A stretch of DNA of 64,000 nucleotides from Pseudarthrobacter siccitolerans (GTDB taxonomy: Bacteria > Actinomycetota > Actinomycetes > Actinomycetales > Micrococcaceae), in assembly GCF_001046895.1 (NCBI RefSeq), contig NZ_CAQI01000044.1:248001-312000 (forward strand). Reading direction: 5' to 3'. Positions 7,773-17,131 of this stretch are shown piece by piece. The translations under genes were made by a program, and so were the position numbers. The notes under the pieces were generated by a model that was not told where the DNA came from, made no database searches, and was given only the letters and a program-made list of their open reading frames with translations. Numbering within the stretch: position 1 is the first letter of the stretch; each line of letters begins with the position of its first letter.

Positions 7773-9146
7773 ATGTCGTCCCACACTGTTAAGAACCCGC
7801 AGCATTCCTCCCCGGCGCGGCAGCCCTCCAGGTTCGGGCGCCTGCTGCGCGAACTCTGGTTCCAAGTTGTCCTGGGCGCCGTCCTGGGCATCGCCGTCGG
7901 CTTCCTCCTGCCCTCCGTCGGCAAGCAGCTCACGCCCCTCAGTGACTGGTTCATCGCCCTGGTGAAAATGATCGTCATCCCCGTGGTGTTCTGCGTCGTT
8001 TCCCTGGGAATCGCATCGATGGACAGCCTGCGCAAGGCCGGCCGCATCGGCGTGAAGGCGCTGGGCTACTTCCTGGCCCTGTCGCTGCTGTCGATGCTCA
8101 TCGGCCTGGTTGTTGCCAACGTTTTCCGTCCAGGCGATGGGATGAACATCGATCCGTCCCAGCTGGACTCCAGCAAGGTTCCCGCCAAGGCCAATGAAGG
8201 CTTCGACGGCATCGAGTTCGTCAACAACATCATCCCCGAGTCCCTGTTTGGCGCCCTGACCGGCCACACGATCATCGCCGCCCTCATGGTCTCGATCGTC
8301 TTCGGCGCCGCAATGAATGTCTCCGGTGAAGCCGGCGCCTTCCTGACCAAAGGCATCCAGGCCCTGTCCACCGTGATCTTCAAGATCGTCAACTGGGTCA
8401 TGCGCCTCGCCCCCATCGGCACCTTCGGCGCACTGGCCGCCGTCGTAGCCAACTACGGGACGCAAAGCCTGCAGCAACTCGGTTACCTTGTCCTGCTGTT
8501 CACCGGAACCTGCATCGTGTACGTCCTCGTGGTCCTGGGCATCATCGCCCGTACCTGCGGGCTGAACATCTTCACGGTCATGCGCTACTTCAAGGCAGAA
8601 CTGCTGATCGCCCTGAGCACCTGCTCCAGCGAAGCGGTCCTTCCGCAGCTGATCAAGAAGCTCGAAGCCATGGGCGTCGGCAAGTCCACCGTCGGCATCG
8701 TCATCCCCTCCGGGTTCTCCTTCAACCTCGACGGCTCCGCCGTCTACCTCACCATGGCGTCGGTGTTCCTGGCCCAGGCCGTTGGAATGGACCTCTCCTG
8801 GGAACAGCAACTGGTGATGGTCGGCGTCATGATGCTCACCAGCAAGGGCACCGCTGGAATCGCCGGCGGCGCGTTCATCGTCCTGGCCAGCACCCTGAGC
8901 TCGGTCGGCGGCATCCCGCTGGCCGCTCTCGCCCTTATCGTCGGCATCGACCGCCTCCTGAATGAAGGCCGGGTGTTCATCAACGTCCTGGGCAACGTCA
9001 TGGCAGCCGTCGTCGTCGGCAAGTGGGAAAAGGACTACGACCCCGAACAGGCCCGCCAGGCCCTGGACGCCGCAGGCCAGAAAAAGAAAGACCTCGAATC
9101 AAAGACACCAACCACTGTGGAAGCGGACAAGGTCGACGTCCACTAG
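7773..9146 (+). CDS. Dicarboxylate/cation symporter, DctA (DAACS) family
   Basis: 457 residues with about eight membrane segments and two re-entrant loops. Family motifs are clear: the serine-rich S-T-C-S-S-E-A-V-L-P, N-L-D-G-S-A-V-Y, and T-S-K-G-T-A-G-I-A-G-G. These form the substrate and cation site in DctA/GltP-type proton or sodium symporters. The start is the ATG at 7773 after AAAGGAG. The C-terminus is a charged cytoplasmic tail rich in Lys. Its place in the cluster suggests it imports tartrate or a related C4 dicarboxylate. Confidence 0.88.
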   Translation: MSSHTVKNPQHSSPARQPSRFGRLLRELWFQVVLGAVLGIAVGFLLPSVGKQLTPLSDWFIALVKMIVIPVVFCVVSLGIASMDSLRKAGRIGVKALGYFLALSLLSMLIGLVVANVFRPGDGMNIDPSQLDSSKVPAKANEGFDGIEFVNNIIPESLFGALTGHTIIAALMVSIVFGAAMNVSGEAGAFLTKGIQALSTVIFKIVNWVMRLAPIGTFGALAAVVANYGTQSLQQLGYLVLLFTGTCIVYVLVVLGIIARTCGLNIFTVMRYFKAELLIALSTCSSEAVLPQLIKKLEAMGVGKSTVGIVIPSGFSFNLDGSAVYLTMASVFLAQAVGMDLSWEQQLVMVGVMMLTSKGTAGIAGGAFIVLASTLSSVGGIPLAALALIVGIDRLLNEGRVFINVLGNVMAAVVVGKWEKDYDPEQARQALDAAGQKKKDLESKTPTTVEADKVDVH

Positions 9147-9159
9147 AACCGGATCTGTC

Positions 9160-9187
9160 AGGGCCGCCGCGTACCCGCGGCGGCCCT
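9160..9187 (+). terminator. Intercistronic GC-rich hairpin
   Basis: AGGGCCGCCGCG (9160-9171) pairs with CGCGGCGGCCCT (9176-9187) across a four-base loop, 12 perfect pairs. It lies just after the symporter stop. Only a short pyrimidine run follows, so termination would be partial. Confidence 0.5.
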
Positions 9188-9244
9188 CTCCCCTGCGCGC
9201 TTCACACGGCAGACTCCCCCGCCACACCATCGACGAGGAACACC

Positions 9245-10192
9245 ATGGCCCTTCGCATACTGATCACCACCGATTACCTCCATCCTGGGGATGCCGTCGA
9301 CCAACTGCTGCGCGATCATGGTTTGGAACCCGTCTACTCACCATTTCGAGGCCCGCGGCCTGTTGGGGAACGCCGCGCGCTGTTCGACGGCGTCTCCGGG
9401 GCCATCCTCGCCAGCGAGCCGGTCACCGCCGACATGCTCCCGCAGGCCGCGTCGCTCAGAGTCATCGCCCGCAGCGGGGTCGGATACGACTCCATCGACA
9501 TCGAGGCCGTGGCCGCACAGGGAATCAGGGTCTGCAACGCTCCCGGGACCAACCACCACTCCGTCGCCGAACTCACCATCGGACTGATCATCATGGCCGC
9601 ACGCCGCCTCTCTGAGGTCACCACCGCCGTCCGACAGGGACACTGGCCCCGAGAAGCCGGCAACGAACTGCGCGGTTCCACCCTCGGCATCATCGGCTAC
9701 GGCCCGAGCGGGCGCGCTACCGCAAACCTGGGTGCCGCACTGGGCATGGATGTCCTGATCAGTACCGCCCACCCCGACCCTGACACCACCGCCGCCCGGT
9801 TCGCCGATCCCGACACCGTCATCCGCAAAGCCGACTACCTCTCCCTGCACACACGGGCAGGCCAGCACACCGGCCCGCTCATCGACGCGCCCCGGCTGGA
9901 AGCGATGAAACCTACCGCCTTCCTCATCAACACGGCCCGCGGCTCCCTTGTGGATGAAGAGGCGCTGGCCAAAGCACTCCACGACGGCACCATCGCCGGG
10001 GCTGCGCTGGACGTGCTCCAGAGCGAACCCCTGCCCGGCGACAGCCCCCTTCGAGGCCTGGACAACCTGCTCATCACCTCCCACCTCGCTGGCCAGACAA
10101 CCCAAGCCCGGACGCGGGCCGGCCTGGCAGCGGCCCAGGCCGTCATCGACGTCCTCGAAAACCGCGAACCGGCACATCCGGTCGGCCGCTAA
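9245..10192 (+). CDS. D-2-hydroxyacid dehydrogenase (phosphoglycerate dehydrogenase-like)
   Basis: 315 residues. The NAD-binding motif G-I-I-G-Y-G-P-S-G-R is at about 140-150. The catalytic Arg is in NTARGSLVDE, the Glu in LQSEPLPGD and the His in ITSHLAG. The order of domains is that of the PGDH/hydroxypyruvate reductase family, without a C-terminal ACT domain, so this is a catabolic rather than serine-pathway enzyme. The ATG at 9245 follows GACGAGGAA. In this cluster it may reduce or oxidise hydroxypyruvate, oxaloglycolate or a related 2-hydroxy acid. Confidence 0.85.
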   Translation: MALRILITTDYLHPGDAVDQLLRDHGLEPVYSPFRGPRPVGERRALFDGVSGAILASEPVTADMLPQAASLRVIARSGVGYDSIDIEAVAAQGIRVCNAPGTNHHSVAELTIGLIIMAARRLSEVTTAVRQGHWPREAGNELRGSTLGIIGYGPSGRATANLGAALGMDVLISTAHPDPDTTAARFADPDTVIRKADYLSLHTRAGQHTGPLIDAPRLEAMKPTAFLINTARGSLVDEEALAKALHDGTIAGAALDVLQSEPLPGDSPLRGLDNLLITSHLAGQTTQARTRAGLAAAQAVIDVLENREPAHPVGR

Positions 10193-10227
10193 CCCAAAAC
10201 CTGCGAACAGATAAAGAAGGATTCCTG

Positions 10228-11307
10228 ATGTCGAAACCCCACCGCATCGCAGTCATTCCCGGCGACGGAATCGGCACCGAAGTCGTGCCGGAAGGACTGC
10301 GCGTCCTGGACGCCGCGGCGTCAGTCTTTGACCTCAACCTCAAATACGAGCACTTCGACTACGCCTCCGCTGACTACTACACCCGGCACGGCAAAATGCT
10401 CCCCGACGGATGGTTCGATCAGTTGAACCAGTTCGACTCCATCTTCTTCGGCGCCGTCGGGTGGCCTGATGTGGTCCCCGACCACATCTCGTTGTGGGGC
10501 AGCCTTCTTCAGTTCCGTCGCCACTTTGACCAGTACGTCAGCCTCCGTCCGGTCAAACTCCTCCCCGGCGTTCCCAGCCCCCTGGCCGGCCGTTCCCCGG
10601 GCGACGTCGACTTCTATGTCGTGCGCGAAAACACCGAAGGCGAATACTCCAGCATCGGCGGGAAAATCTTTGAAGGCACCGACCGCGAAACCGTGGTCCA
10701 GGAAACGGTCATGACCCGCACCGGCGTGGACCGCATCCTCAAATACGCCTTCGACCTGGCGCAAAGCCGTCCCAGGAAACACCTGACCTCAGCCACCAAG
10801 AGCAACGGCATCTCCATCACCATGCCCTACTGGGACGAACGGGTGCAGGCCATGTCCGCCGCCTACCCGGAGGTCGATGTGGACAAATACCACATCGATA
10901 TCCTCGCGGCGAACTTCGTGATGCACCCGGACTGGTTCGACGTCGTCGTGGCCAGCAACCTCTTCGGTGACATCCTCTCCGACCTTGGACCGGCCTGCAC
11001 CGGAACCATCGGCATCGCCCCCAGCGGCAATATCAACCCCGAACGGAAGTTCCCCAGCCTTTTCGAACCGGTCCACGGCTCCGCCCCCGACATCGCCGGC
11101 AAAGGCATCGCCAACCCCGTCGGGCAGATCTGGTGCGCGGCGATGATGCTGGATCACCTGGGCGAAGCCGAGGCAGCCGCCGCCATCACCACCGCCATGG
11201 AAGCCGTGCTCGCCCGCGGACCCGAAACCCTGACACCCGACATGGGCGGCAACGCCACCACCGAAGAACTGGGCAAAGCGGTGGCCTCGGCGCTTACCGC
11301 ACCGTGA
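10228..11307 (+). CDS. Tartrate dehydrogenase/decarboxylase (D-malate dehydrogenase type)
   Basis: 359-residue member of the isocitrate/isopropylmalate dehydrogenase family. AVIPGDGIGTEVVPEG opens the protein, VRENTEGEYS follows, metal-binding Asp residues lie in SNLFGDILSD, and HGSAPDIAGKGIANP is the cofactor-loop region. DTATSxxx-like features and length fit the TtuC/DmlA subgroup, which acts on tartrate, meso-tartrate or D-malate with NAD. AAAGAAGGA precedes the ATG. It is last in the tartrate cluster; the 3' end overlaps the convergent transglycosylase gene by 14 bases. Confidence 0.85.
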   Translation: MSKPHRIAVIPGDGIGTEVVPEGLRVLDAAASVFDLNLKYEHFDYASADYYTRHGKMLPDGWFDQLNQFDSIFFGAVGWPDVVPDHISLWGSLLQFRRHFDQYVSLRPVKLLPGVPSPLAGRSPGDVDFYVVRENTEGEYSSIGGKIFEGTDRETVVQETVMTRTGVDRILKYAFDLAQSRPRKHLTSATKSNGISITMPYWDERVQAMSAAYPEVDVDKYHIDILAANFVMHPDWFDVVVASNLFGDILSDLGPACTGTIGIAPSGNINPERKFPSLFEPVHGSAPDIAGKGIANPVGQIWCAAMMLDHLGEAEAAAAITTAMEAVLARGPETLTPDMGGNATTEELGKAVASALTAP

Positions 11308-12052
11308 CTGGGCCTGTGATCGCGGCGTATTCCGTGGCCTGGTCACGAACTTGTTGAATGTAGGCGTCGGATTGGTTGTAGGCATAGATCGCGGCGGTCC
11401 ACCCTTCGGCGGTTGTGAGGTCACGGCCGCGGGCACACAGATAGGTCGCTGCACTGAGGGCCGCATCGTCAATATTGAACGGATCCGCCGTTCCATCCCC
11501 GTTACCGTCCCGCCCTACAAGCTGCCAGGTGGAGGGAATGAACTGCATCGGTCCCACGGCACGGTCCCAGCGGTCATCCCCGTCCAGGGCACCCCCGTCC
11601 GTGTCAGCGATAGCGGCGAAGCCGGCACCGTCAAGGACCGGGCCTACAACCGGACGGTTCACCTGCCCCGCGGCGGTGAGGCCGCCGCCACCGTACGTCC
11701 CATGTGCTGTCTCAACGAAACCAACGGCCGCCACGGTGTTCCAACCGATCCCGCACGTGGGAGCAGCAGCTTCTGCTGTCTCCGCCGCGGCAACGTACGC
11801 ACGCAGCGCGCGTTCCGGGATCCCGGTTTGCCCGGCTGCGCGAGCAACCCAATCGGCATCCGCATTTCTGGTGACATTCACGGCCGTGGTCATGCCGGAG
11901 GTAAGCATCTCGAGCTCAGCGCCGGCCCGCGGTGGTGGAGAAATGACATGCCCTGTTTCCGCCCCACGCTGCCCAAGCACCCAGAACAAGGCGGCGGTAG
12001 TGGCGAACACCGCAAACAGGACAAGGACCACGAGGCGTCTGAGACCGAGCAC
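11294..12052 (-). CDS. Membrane-anchored lytic murein transglycosylase
   Basis: 252 residues. One N-terminal transmembrane segment (about 6-27) is followed by an extracytoplasmic linker and a lysozyme-like domain. The catalytic Glu is in VGFVETAHGTYG, and the family-typical G-P-M-Q-F-I-P-S-T-W is present, followed by GNGDGTADPFNIDDAA and YLCARG. This is the MltB-like branch common in actinobacteria, cleaving peptidoglycan glycan strands. The GTG at 12052 is the start. It is convergent with the tartrate dehydrogenase gene. Confidence 0.85.
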   Translation of the reverse strand: MLGLRRLVVLVLFAVFATTAALFWVLGQRGAETGHVISPPPRAGAELEMLTSGMTTAVNVTRNADADWVARAAGQTGIPERALRAYVAAAETAEAAAPTCGIGWNTVAAVGFVETAHGTYGGGGLTAAGQVNRPVVGPVLDGAGFAAIADTDGGALDGDDRWDRAVGPMQFIPSTWQLVGRDGNGDGTADPFNIDDAALSAATYLCARGRDLTTAEGWTAAIYAYNQSDAYIQQVRDQATEYAAITGPVTVR

Positions 12053-12334
12053 CGACTAATCAAACCATCCCAAGCTGCCCACCGTTGCCTGAAAGATCAT
12101 TCCGAGCAGAAGTCACGCTGGCTGTGTACCGACTCCGATGATCGAGATGCACGGCGGGTGTCCCTATGATCGGCCTCCGGATCGCCAAGCGCCCTAACAG
12201 GGCAGCTGTCGCAGTTGCCTCCTACCGTCCAACGGCCTGCAGGCGTAGCGTCTTTTGCAATGGAGTAAGGCAGCGATCGACGGCGCGGGCCAACAGTCGA
12301 GGAGCCTTACATAAGCGGCTGAAAGGAGACCGTG
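12053..12334. other. Divergent intergenic region, 282 bases
   Basis: Lies between the divergent transglycosylase and debranching-enzyme genes. It should hold both promoters. I see the AAAGGAG site of the debranching gene (12322-12328), but no convincing promoter pair, small gene or strong repeat. Confidence 0.5.
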
Positions 12335-14476
12335 ATGGCTGGATGGAATGCCGACACGGCTGCCGGGCCGGTGGGGGCCGGCACGGTCACCTTGGTGGAG
12401 GGGCCTTCCTTCTGCATTTCGTCGGCGAATGGGGACATCCACCCGGAACATCCGCACGGCGTTTTCCATGAGGACACCCGCATCCTGTCGCGCTGGAACC
12501 TGACAGTCAACGGGCAGGTCCTGGAGCCGTTGACAGCATCAACGCAGGAACCCTACCGGGCCTTGTTCATTGGCCGCGTTCCCCGTTCCGACGGTTACGC
12601 GGACAGTCCCATGATTGTGGAAAGGCTGAGGGAGGTCGGTGCCGGCATCCGTGAGGAGATCACCATCCGGAACTACTCCTCGGAGGCCGCTGACTGCCGC
12701 GTCTCGCTCACCGTTGAATCGGACTTCGCGGATCTTTTTGAAGTGAAAGAGGCGCGCGTCGAACGGCACTGGGCACAATCCCGCCGCCCGGAGGGCGACT
12801 CCCTGACCATCAGGGGCGCCTGGCAGGACGTCCGGAAGGCCGTCGTCGTCAACGCCGGCGGCGCCGACGTCACCACCGAGGGTGTGACGTACCGGGTGGT
12901 CATCCCACCGCACGGACAGTGGAGCACCGTTTTGACAGTGGTGCCGACCACGAACGGCGCGCAACCGGCGTCGTTCGTCCGTCCGCTGAGCGGTGAGCTA
13001 TCCCTCAGCGACCGCCGCCGCCAGGAATGGGTAGCAAAGATTCCCAAACTGCATATCGGGAACCGCTCCATCGAGCGGACCCTGCGGCGCAGCTACGATG
13101 ACCTGGGCGCGCTCCGCATCGAGGATCCCGCCCATCCGGAGCGGATTGTCGTGGCCGCCGGAGCGCCGTGGTTCATGACCCTTTTCGGCCGGGACTCGCT
13201 GTGGGCATCCGAAATGGCACTGCCCGTGGACCCTTCCCTGGCACTTGGCACGCTGCAGACGCTGGCCGACCGCCAGGGCACTGTGGTGGATCCCATGAGC
13301 GAGGAGGAACCCGGGAAAATCCTGCACGAAGTCAGGCTCGGCGTGTCCGGCGGGCTGGCGTTGGGTGGGAAATCCGCCTACTACGGCAGCGTCGACGCCA
13401 CTCCACAATTCGTGATGGCCGTAGCCTCAGTGAGCCGTTGGGGCTTTGCCAAGGACACCATCGCCGCGCTGCTGCCCCACGCGGACCGCGCACTGGACTG
13501 GATCAGGACATATGGCGACAAGGACGGCGACGGGTTCGTCGAATACAAGCGCCTCAACGATTCCGGCCTCATCAACCAAGGCTGGAAGGACTCCTGGGAC
13601 GGCATCAACTTCGCGGACGGCCGGCTCGCCGAACCCCCTATCGCCCTCTGCGAAGCCCAGGCACTGGCCTACAGTGCATTCTTGTCCCGGGCATGGATGG
13701 CGTTCGACGCCGGTGACGAGGCCTTGGCGGCCCAGCTCACGGGTGAAGCAGCCCAGTTGAAGAAGAGGTTCAACGAAGAGTTCTGGATGCCTGAGCGCGG
13801 CTACTTCGCCATCGCCCTCGACGGCGAAAAACGGCAGGTCGACGCGTGCGCGTCCAACATGGGACAGTGCCTGTGGCACGGCATCGTGGACGAAGACAAG
13901 GTACCGCAGGTAGCGGAACGGCTGGTGTCCCCCGAAATGTTCAGCGGCTGGGGCGTTCGAACCCTCGCCAGCGACATGGGGGCCTACAATCCCGCCAGCT
14001 ACCACAACGGATCGGTCTGGCCGCACGACAACGCCATCATTGCCGCCGGGCTTATGCGCTACGGCTTCGTGGATGAGGCCCAGCGGATTGCCACCGCCCT
14101 GTTCGAGGCGGCCGACCACACCGATGGCCGCCTCCCCGAACTCTTCTGCGGGTTCAGCCGTGACCAGGTCGCCGAGCCCGTGCCCTATCCCACGGCATGC
14201 TCCCCGCAGGCCTGGGCAGCCACCACCCCGATCATGCTGGTGACGAGCCTGATGCGGTACGACGCCCATATTTCCCGCGGGGGCCTGTGGATGGATCCGG
14301 CACTTCCCGGATCATACGGCGACCTCCACATCACCAATGCGCCCATGGCGGGAGGCCGGATCACCATCGATATCAAAGGATCCGAACCCTCCGTGCAGGG
14401 GCTGCCCGAAGGCATAGCATTCCATCGTGACCACCGCCCCTGGCTGACGGAGCTGATCAAACAGGCCGGGTTGTAG
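12335..14476 (+). CDS. Glycogen debranching enzyme / amylo-alpha-1,6-glucosidase family
   Basis: 713 residues. The N-terminal part (about 1-230, starting with HPHGVFHEDTRILSRW) is the bacterial GDE N-terminal domain. The C-terminal (alpha/alpha) barrel carries APWFMTLFGRDSLWAS, QGWKDSWDGI, EFWMPERGYFAIALD and NGSVWPHDNAI. The probable acids are in GRDS and KDSWDG. Such proteins act on alpha-glucans or compatible-solute glycosides. AAAGGAG precedes GTGATG; ATG at 12335 is preferred over GTG at 12332. Single gene with a 280-base upstream region. Confidence 0.85.
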   Translation: MAGWNADTAAGPVGAGTVTLVEGPSFCISSANGDIHPEHPHGVFHEDTRILSRWNLTVNGQVLEPLTASTQEPYRALFIGRVPRSDGYADSPMIVERLREVGAGIREEITIRNYSSEAADCRVSLTVESDFADLFEVKEARVERHWAQSRRPEGDSLTIRGAWQDVRKAVVVNAGGADVTTEGVTYRVVIPPHGQWSTVLTVVPTTNGAQPASFVRPLSGELSLSDRRRQEWVAKIPKLHIGNRSIERTLRRSYDDLGALRIEDPAHPERIVVAAGAPWFMTLFGRDSLWASEMALPVDPSLALGTLQTLADRQGTVVDPMSEEEPGKILHEVRLGVSGGLALGGKSAYYGSVDATPQFVMAVASVSRWGFAKDTIAALLPHADRALDWIRTYGDKDGDGFVEYKRLNDSGLINQGWKDSWDGINFADGRLAEPPIALCEAQALAYSAFLSRAWMAFDAGDEALAAQLTGEAAQLKKRFNEEFWMPERGYFAIALDGEKRQVDACASNMGQCLWHGIVDEDKVPQVAERLVSPEMFSGWGVRTLASDMGAYNPASYHNGSVWPHDNAIIAAGLMRYGFVDEAQRIATALFEAADHTDGRLPELFCGFSRDQVAEPVPYPTACSPQAWAATTPIMLVTSLMRYDAHISRGGLWMDPALPGSYGDLHITNAPMAGGRITIDIKGSEPSVQGLPEGIAFHRDHRPWLTELIKQAGL

Positions 14477-14673
14477 AGGTCCACAAGTCGCCTTTGGATG
14501 TTGCAGACTCGCGGGCAGGAACGACGACGACGGCCCAGCCGTGGTGCCGACCTCACCATAAGCGCCCGCACGTTGGAAGCCCAGCTATGGCGCCGTTGCC
14601 CCCTGTCCGACGGCGGGACGCCCGGTTCCGACTCCACGTAGACTCGCCTTTAGGACTGGGACTTGGGGGATCA

Positions 14674-15168
14674 ATGATGGACAGCAAGCACACGTGTGCG
14701 ATGTGCGCGCGGGCTACGTCTGCGCATGACAGGGACGTCCGCTTCCGGCTCCCGGACCCGGTCCTGAATAGCCCGGACCAACACCGCGCCGAGGACAGCT
14801 GGCTGAGCGACCCGGACCCCAACCAGGCGACACTCATGCAGATTCCATACATCAGCCCGTTCGTCCGAGCCCTGCTCCCCGTCAAGCTTGAGGGCGGGCA
14901 CGAGCTGCGCTTCGGAGTCTGGATCGCGATTCACCCCGATGACCTCCAGCGTGCGTGCAGGGTGTGGAATGCGCCCGAGTACACCGACCTGAAGCTGACC
15001 GGCTACCTTGCGAACAAGATCCAGCCCTGGGGCCTCTACAAGGTCCCAGTGAACCTCGCCGTTCTAAACCCGGACCACACCCCCTACTGTGTCTCCAGCT
15101 CGGATCAAGAGCTGAACGACGTGCTCACCAAAGCGTGGCCGCACGACATCCTCGCTTCCTTGCCATGA
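14674..15168 (+). CDS. DUF2199-like protein
   Basis: 164 residues from the ATG at 14674 (a second ATG follows at 14677). The N-terminus has C-A-M-C-A-R, a CxxC knuckle. It is followed by a Pro/Asp-rich segment, a beta-rich core (LRFGVWIAIHPDDLQRACRVW) and a C-terminal SSDQELNDVL helix. The arrangement resembles DUF2199, a family of unknown function. A GGGGGA site precedes the start. Upstream in-frame residues to 14494 are probably not translated. Function unknown. Confidence 0.65.
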   Translation: MMDSKHTCAMCARATSAHDRDVRFRLPDPVLNSPDQHRAEDSWLSDPDPNQATLMQIPYISPFVRALLPVKLEGGHELRFGVWIAIHPDDLQRACRVWNAPEYTDLKLTGYLANKIQPWGLYKVPVNLAVLNPDHTPYCVSSSDQELNDVLTKAWPHDILASLP

Positions 15169-15252
15169 GACCTTAAAGATACGTGGCTTGACTCCTCGCC
15201 ATGGATTCACGGCAGCCTTTGCCAGGGCACTCGGAAGCTTGCCAATTCGACT

Positions 15253-15266
15253 ATAAGCATGCTTAT
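15253..15266. promoter_or_regulatory. Perfect 14-bp palindrome
   Basis: ATAAGCATGCTTAT is perfectly self-complementary and AT-rich against a GC-rich background, lying between the DUF2199-like gene and the small membrane-protein gene. It could be a repressor site; no partner copy was noticed. Confidence 0.35.
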
Positions 15267-15312
15267 GATACGTGCAGTCGGATGGGGATGCGGCTGCGAG
15301 GGGAATCGAAAG

Positions 15313-15343
15313 GGTGCGCTCAGCGAACGGGGCGCACCTTTTT
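15313..15343 (+). terminator. Rho-independent terminator
   Basis: GGTGCGC (15313-15319) pairs with GCGCACC (15332-15338) and is followed directly by five T. It lies about 145 bases after the DUF2199-like gene and would end that transcript. Confidence 0.65.
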
Positions 15344-15454
15344 CGTGCCCTCGGGCATTTCCACCGGTATTGGTCCCTGCTTGTGCAAATTTCCGGCTTC
15401 GATGCTGCGGAGTTGCGTCCGGGAATCCAGGCGGCGCCGTCCTAGACTTTCGGC

Positions 15455-15625
15455 ATGCACCCCTTAGTGGCAATCGGTCTGGTCTTCCTCGCCGCGATTG
15501 CCTGGACGGTCACCATCCTGACCATGCTGATTGTTCTGGTCAAAGCCCGACGCCGGCCGCCAGCCGAAGTCAGCGGCACAGTCCAGGGTGTGGAGATCCA
15601 AAGCTCCGATGAAAGGGCGGCTTAG
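15455..15625 (+). CDS. Small single-pass membrane protein
   Basis: A 56-residue frame, MHPLVAIGL..., with one strongly hydrophobic segment (about residues 4-29), then K-A-R-R-R-P-P as a positive-inside anchor and a hydrophilic tail ending DERAA. The layout is typical of small actinobacterial membrane proteins. The ribosome site is weak, and no family was recognised, so this is a tentative call. Confidence 0.45.
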   Translation: MHPLVAIGLVFLAAIAWTVTILTMLIVLVKARRRPPAEVSGTVQGVEIQSSDERAA

Positions 15626-15777
15626 TTCTTACTGGCGCCTGGTCGGTGCGTGGCAAGCTGGGACTCGACCGTGGCGAACAGTTCACGGACGCCAGCGAGA
15701 ACCTAACTGACCTGTAACCGCCGGATCGCCGGACCTTCGCCACTCCCCCGAAGACCTGGTTCAGACGGCCCGGCTCG

Positions 15778-15951
15778 TCAACCTCCCGCCGTCGGACCTA
15801 TCCACGCGCTGAAGTCACCTCTTCTTCCTTCCCCACGCTGGTCGTCATCCTTGCCACACCGCCGGCACCGCCTATAGACGGCCCCGTCATCGGCGTGTTC
15901 GAGATGCCATTCGTGCCGGATGTTGAACTTGCACAGCAGGGCCTGGATCAT
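15778..15951 (-). CDS. Small CxxC protein, zinc-ribbon-like
   Basis: 57 residues from the ATG at 15951 (MIQALLCKF...). The sequence H-E-W-H followed by [11 protein letters not shown] suggests a small metal-binding module with two Cys and nearby His residues. The open frame extends upstream to 16026, but the shorter form starts neatly at the recognisable part. It is divergent from the AAA ATPase gene, with 116 bases between. Function unknown. Confidence 0.55.
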   Translation of the reverse strand: MIQALLCKFNIRHEWHLEHADDGAVYRRCRRCGKDDDQRGEGRRGDFSAWIGPTAGG

Positions 15952-16067
15952 TGCAGCCTCCGATTCAAATCGCAGCGCTCTGTACCTTCCATGATGGCCT
16001 TCAGCTTGCACGTGTGGAATGGGCAATCGCCCAACCCCGGTCAGGAATTGAGTACTACAGTGGATGC

Positions 16068-17102
16068 ATGGCTCCCAGCCGCCATCCGCTCGACGAACTG
16101 CGCGAAACCATCGGCCATCTGGCCGATCAGCTCAAGCTGCCCACTTCGGAGCGCGTCGACGACCTGGTCGGCGATCTCATCGGCTCGCGGCCCGGCCCGG
16201 CCCGCCCGTTGTCCGAAGTGCAGGCCGAGCTCGACGGGCTGGTGGGACTGGAGACCGTGAAGGAGCAGGTGCGGGCCCTCGTCGCACTGCTCCAGGTCCA
16301 GGCCCGCCGCAAGGCGCACGGCCTGCCGGAGGTGGCCACCTCACAGCACCTGGTGTTCCTCGGAAACCCGGGCACGGGCAAGACCACCGTGGCGCGGCTC
16401 CTGGCCGAGATGTACCGCGCGGTCGGTCTGCTGCAGAAAGGCCACCTGGTCGAGGTGGACCGTTCGGGCCTGGTGGGGCAGTACGTCGGGGCGACTGCCA
16501 TCAAGACGGACCGGGTGATACGGCGGGCGCTGGACGGCGTCCTGTTCATCGACGAGGCCTACGCGCTGGCCCCGGAGGACGGCCGGATGGACTTCGGCCC
16601 CGAGGCGATCGAGGTCCTGCTCAAGCGGATGGAGGACCACCGCCACCGCCTGGTCGTGATCGTGGCCGGGTACCCGCGGCTGATGGAGTCCTTCTTGCTC
16701 TCGAACCCCGGGCTGCGCTCCCGGTTCGCCCGCGAGATCACGTTCCCGGACTACTCCGTCGACGCACTCGAGACGATCTTCCAGCAGATGCTGGCCCAGC
16801 ACGAATATGTACTGGAACCGGGCGCCGACCAGGTTCTGCGCCGCATCTTCGCCGGGCTCCACGCGGGCGAAGAGTCCGGCAACGCACGGTTCGCCCGTAC
16901 GCTGTTCGAGCAGGCGCTGAACCGCCAGGCGCTGCGGCTGTCGCTCGACGAGGAACAGAGTCTCGACGCGCTCGATCGTGAGGCCGTCATGACGCTAACT
17001 GGGGACGACATCGTCAAGGCCGCACTGGCCTTGGGCGAGGAGCCTGAGCCGGAACCGGCGCCGGAACCTGAGCAGCCACGCTGGTGGCGCTGGCTGGTCT
17101 GA
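16068..17102 (+). CDS. CbbX/SpoVK-type AAA+ ATPase
   Basis: 344 residues. A leader helix region is followed by [10 protein letters not shown], Walker [10 protein letters not shown] (about residues 101-109), the pore-like G-Q-Y-V-G, Walker [11 protein letters not shown], sensor region VIVAGYP and arginine finger NPGLRSRF. This is the CbxX/CfqX family of hexameric remodelling ATPases. No Rubisco genes lie nearby, so an activase role is unlikely. The C-terminus ends in a Pro-Glu repeat and WWRWLV, an unusual tail. The start at 16068 has a weak ribosome site; an in-frame start at 15951 is possible but would overlap the divergent gene. Confidence 0.85.
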   Translation: MAPSRHPLDELRETIGHLADQLKLPTSERVDDLVGDLIGSRPGPARPLSEVQAELDGLVGLETVKEQVRALVALLQVQARRKAHGLPEVATSQHLVFLGNPGTGKTTVARLLAEMYRAVGLLQKGHLVEVDRSGLVGQYVGATAIKTDRVIRRALDGVLFIDEAYALAPEDGRMDFGPEAIEVLLKRMEDHRHRLVVIVAGYPRLMESFLLSNPGLRSRFAREITFPDYSVDALETIFQQMLAQHEYVLEPGADQVLRRIFAGLHAGEESGNARFARTLFEQALNRQALRLSLDEEQSLDALDREAVMTLTGDDIVKAALALGEEPEPEPAPEPEQPRWWRWLV

Positions 17103-17131
17103 CCGGATCCGCGGCGGCTGTCAACCGAATG

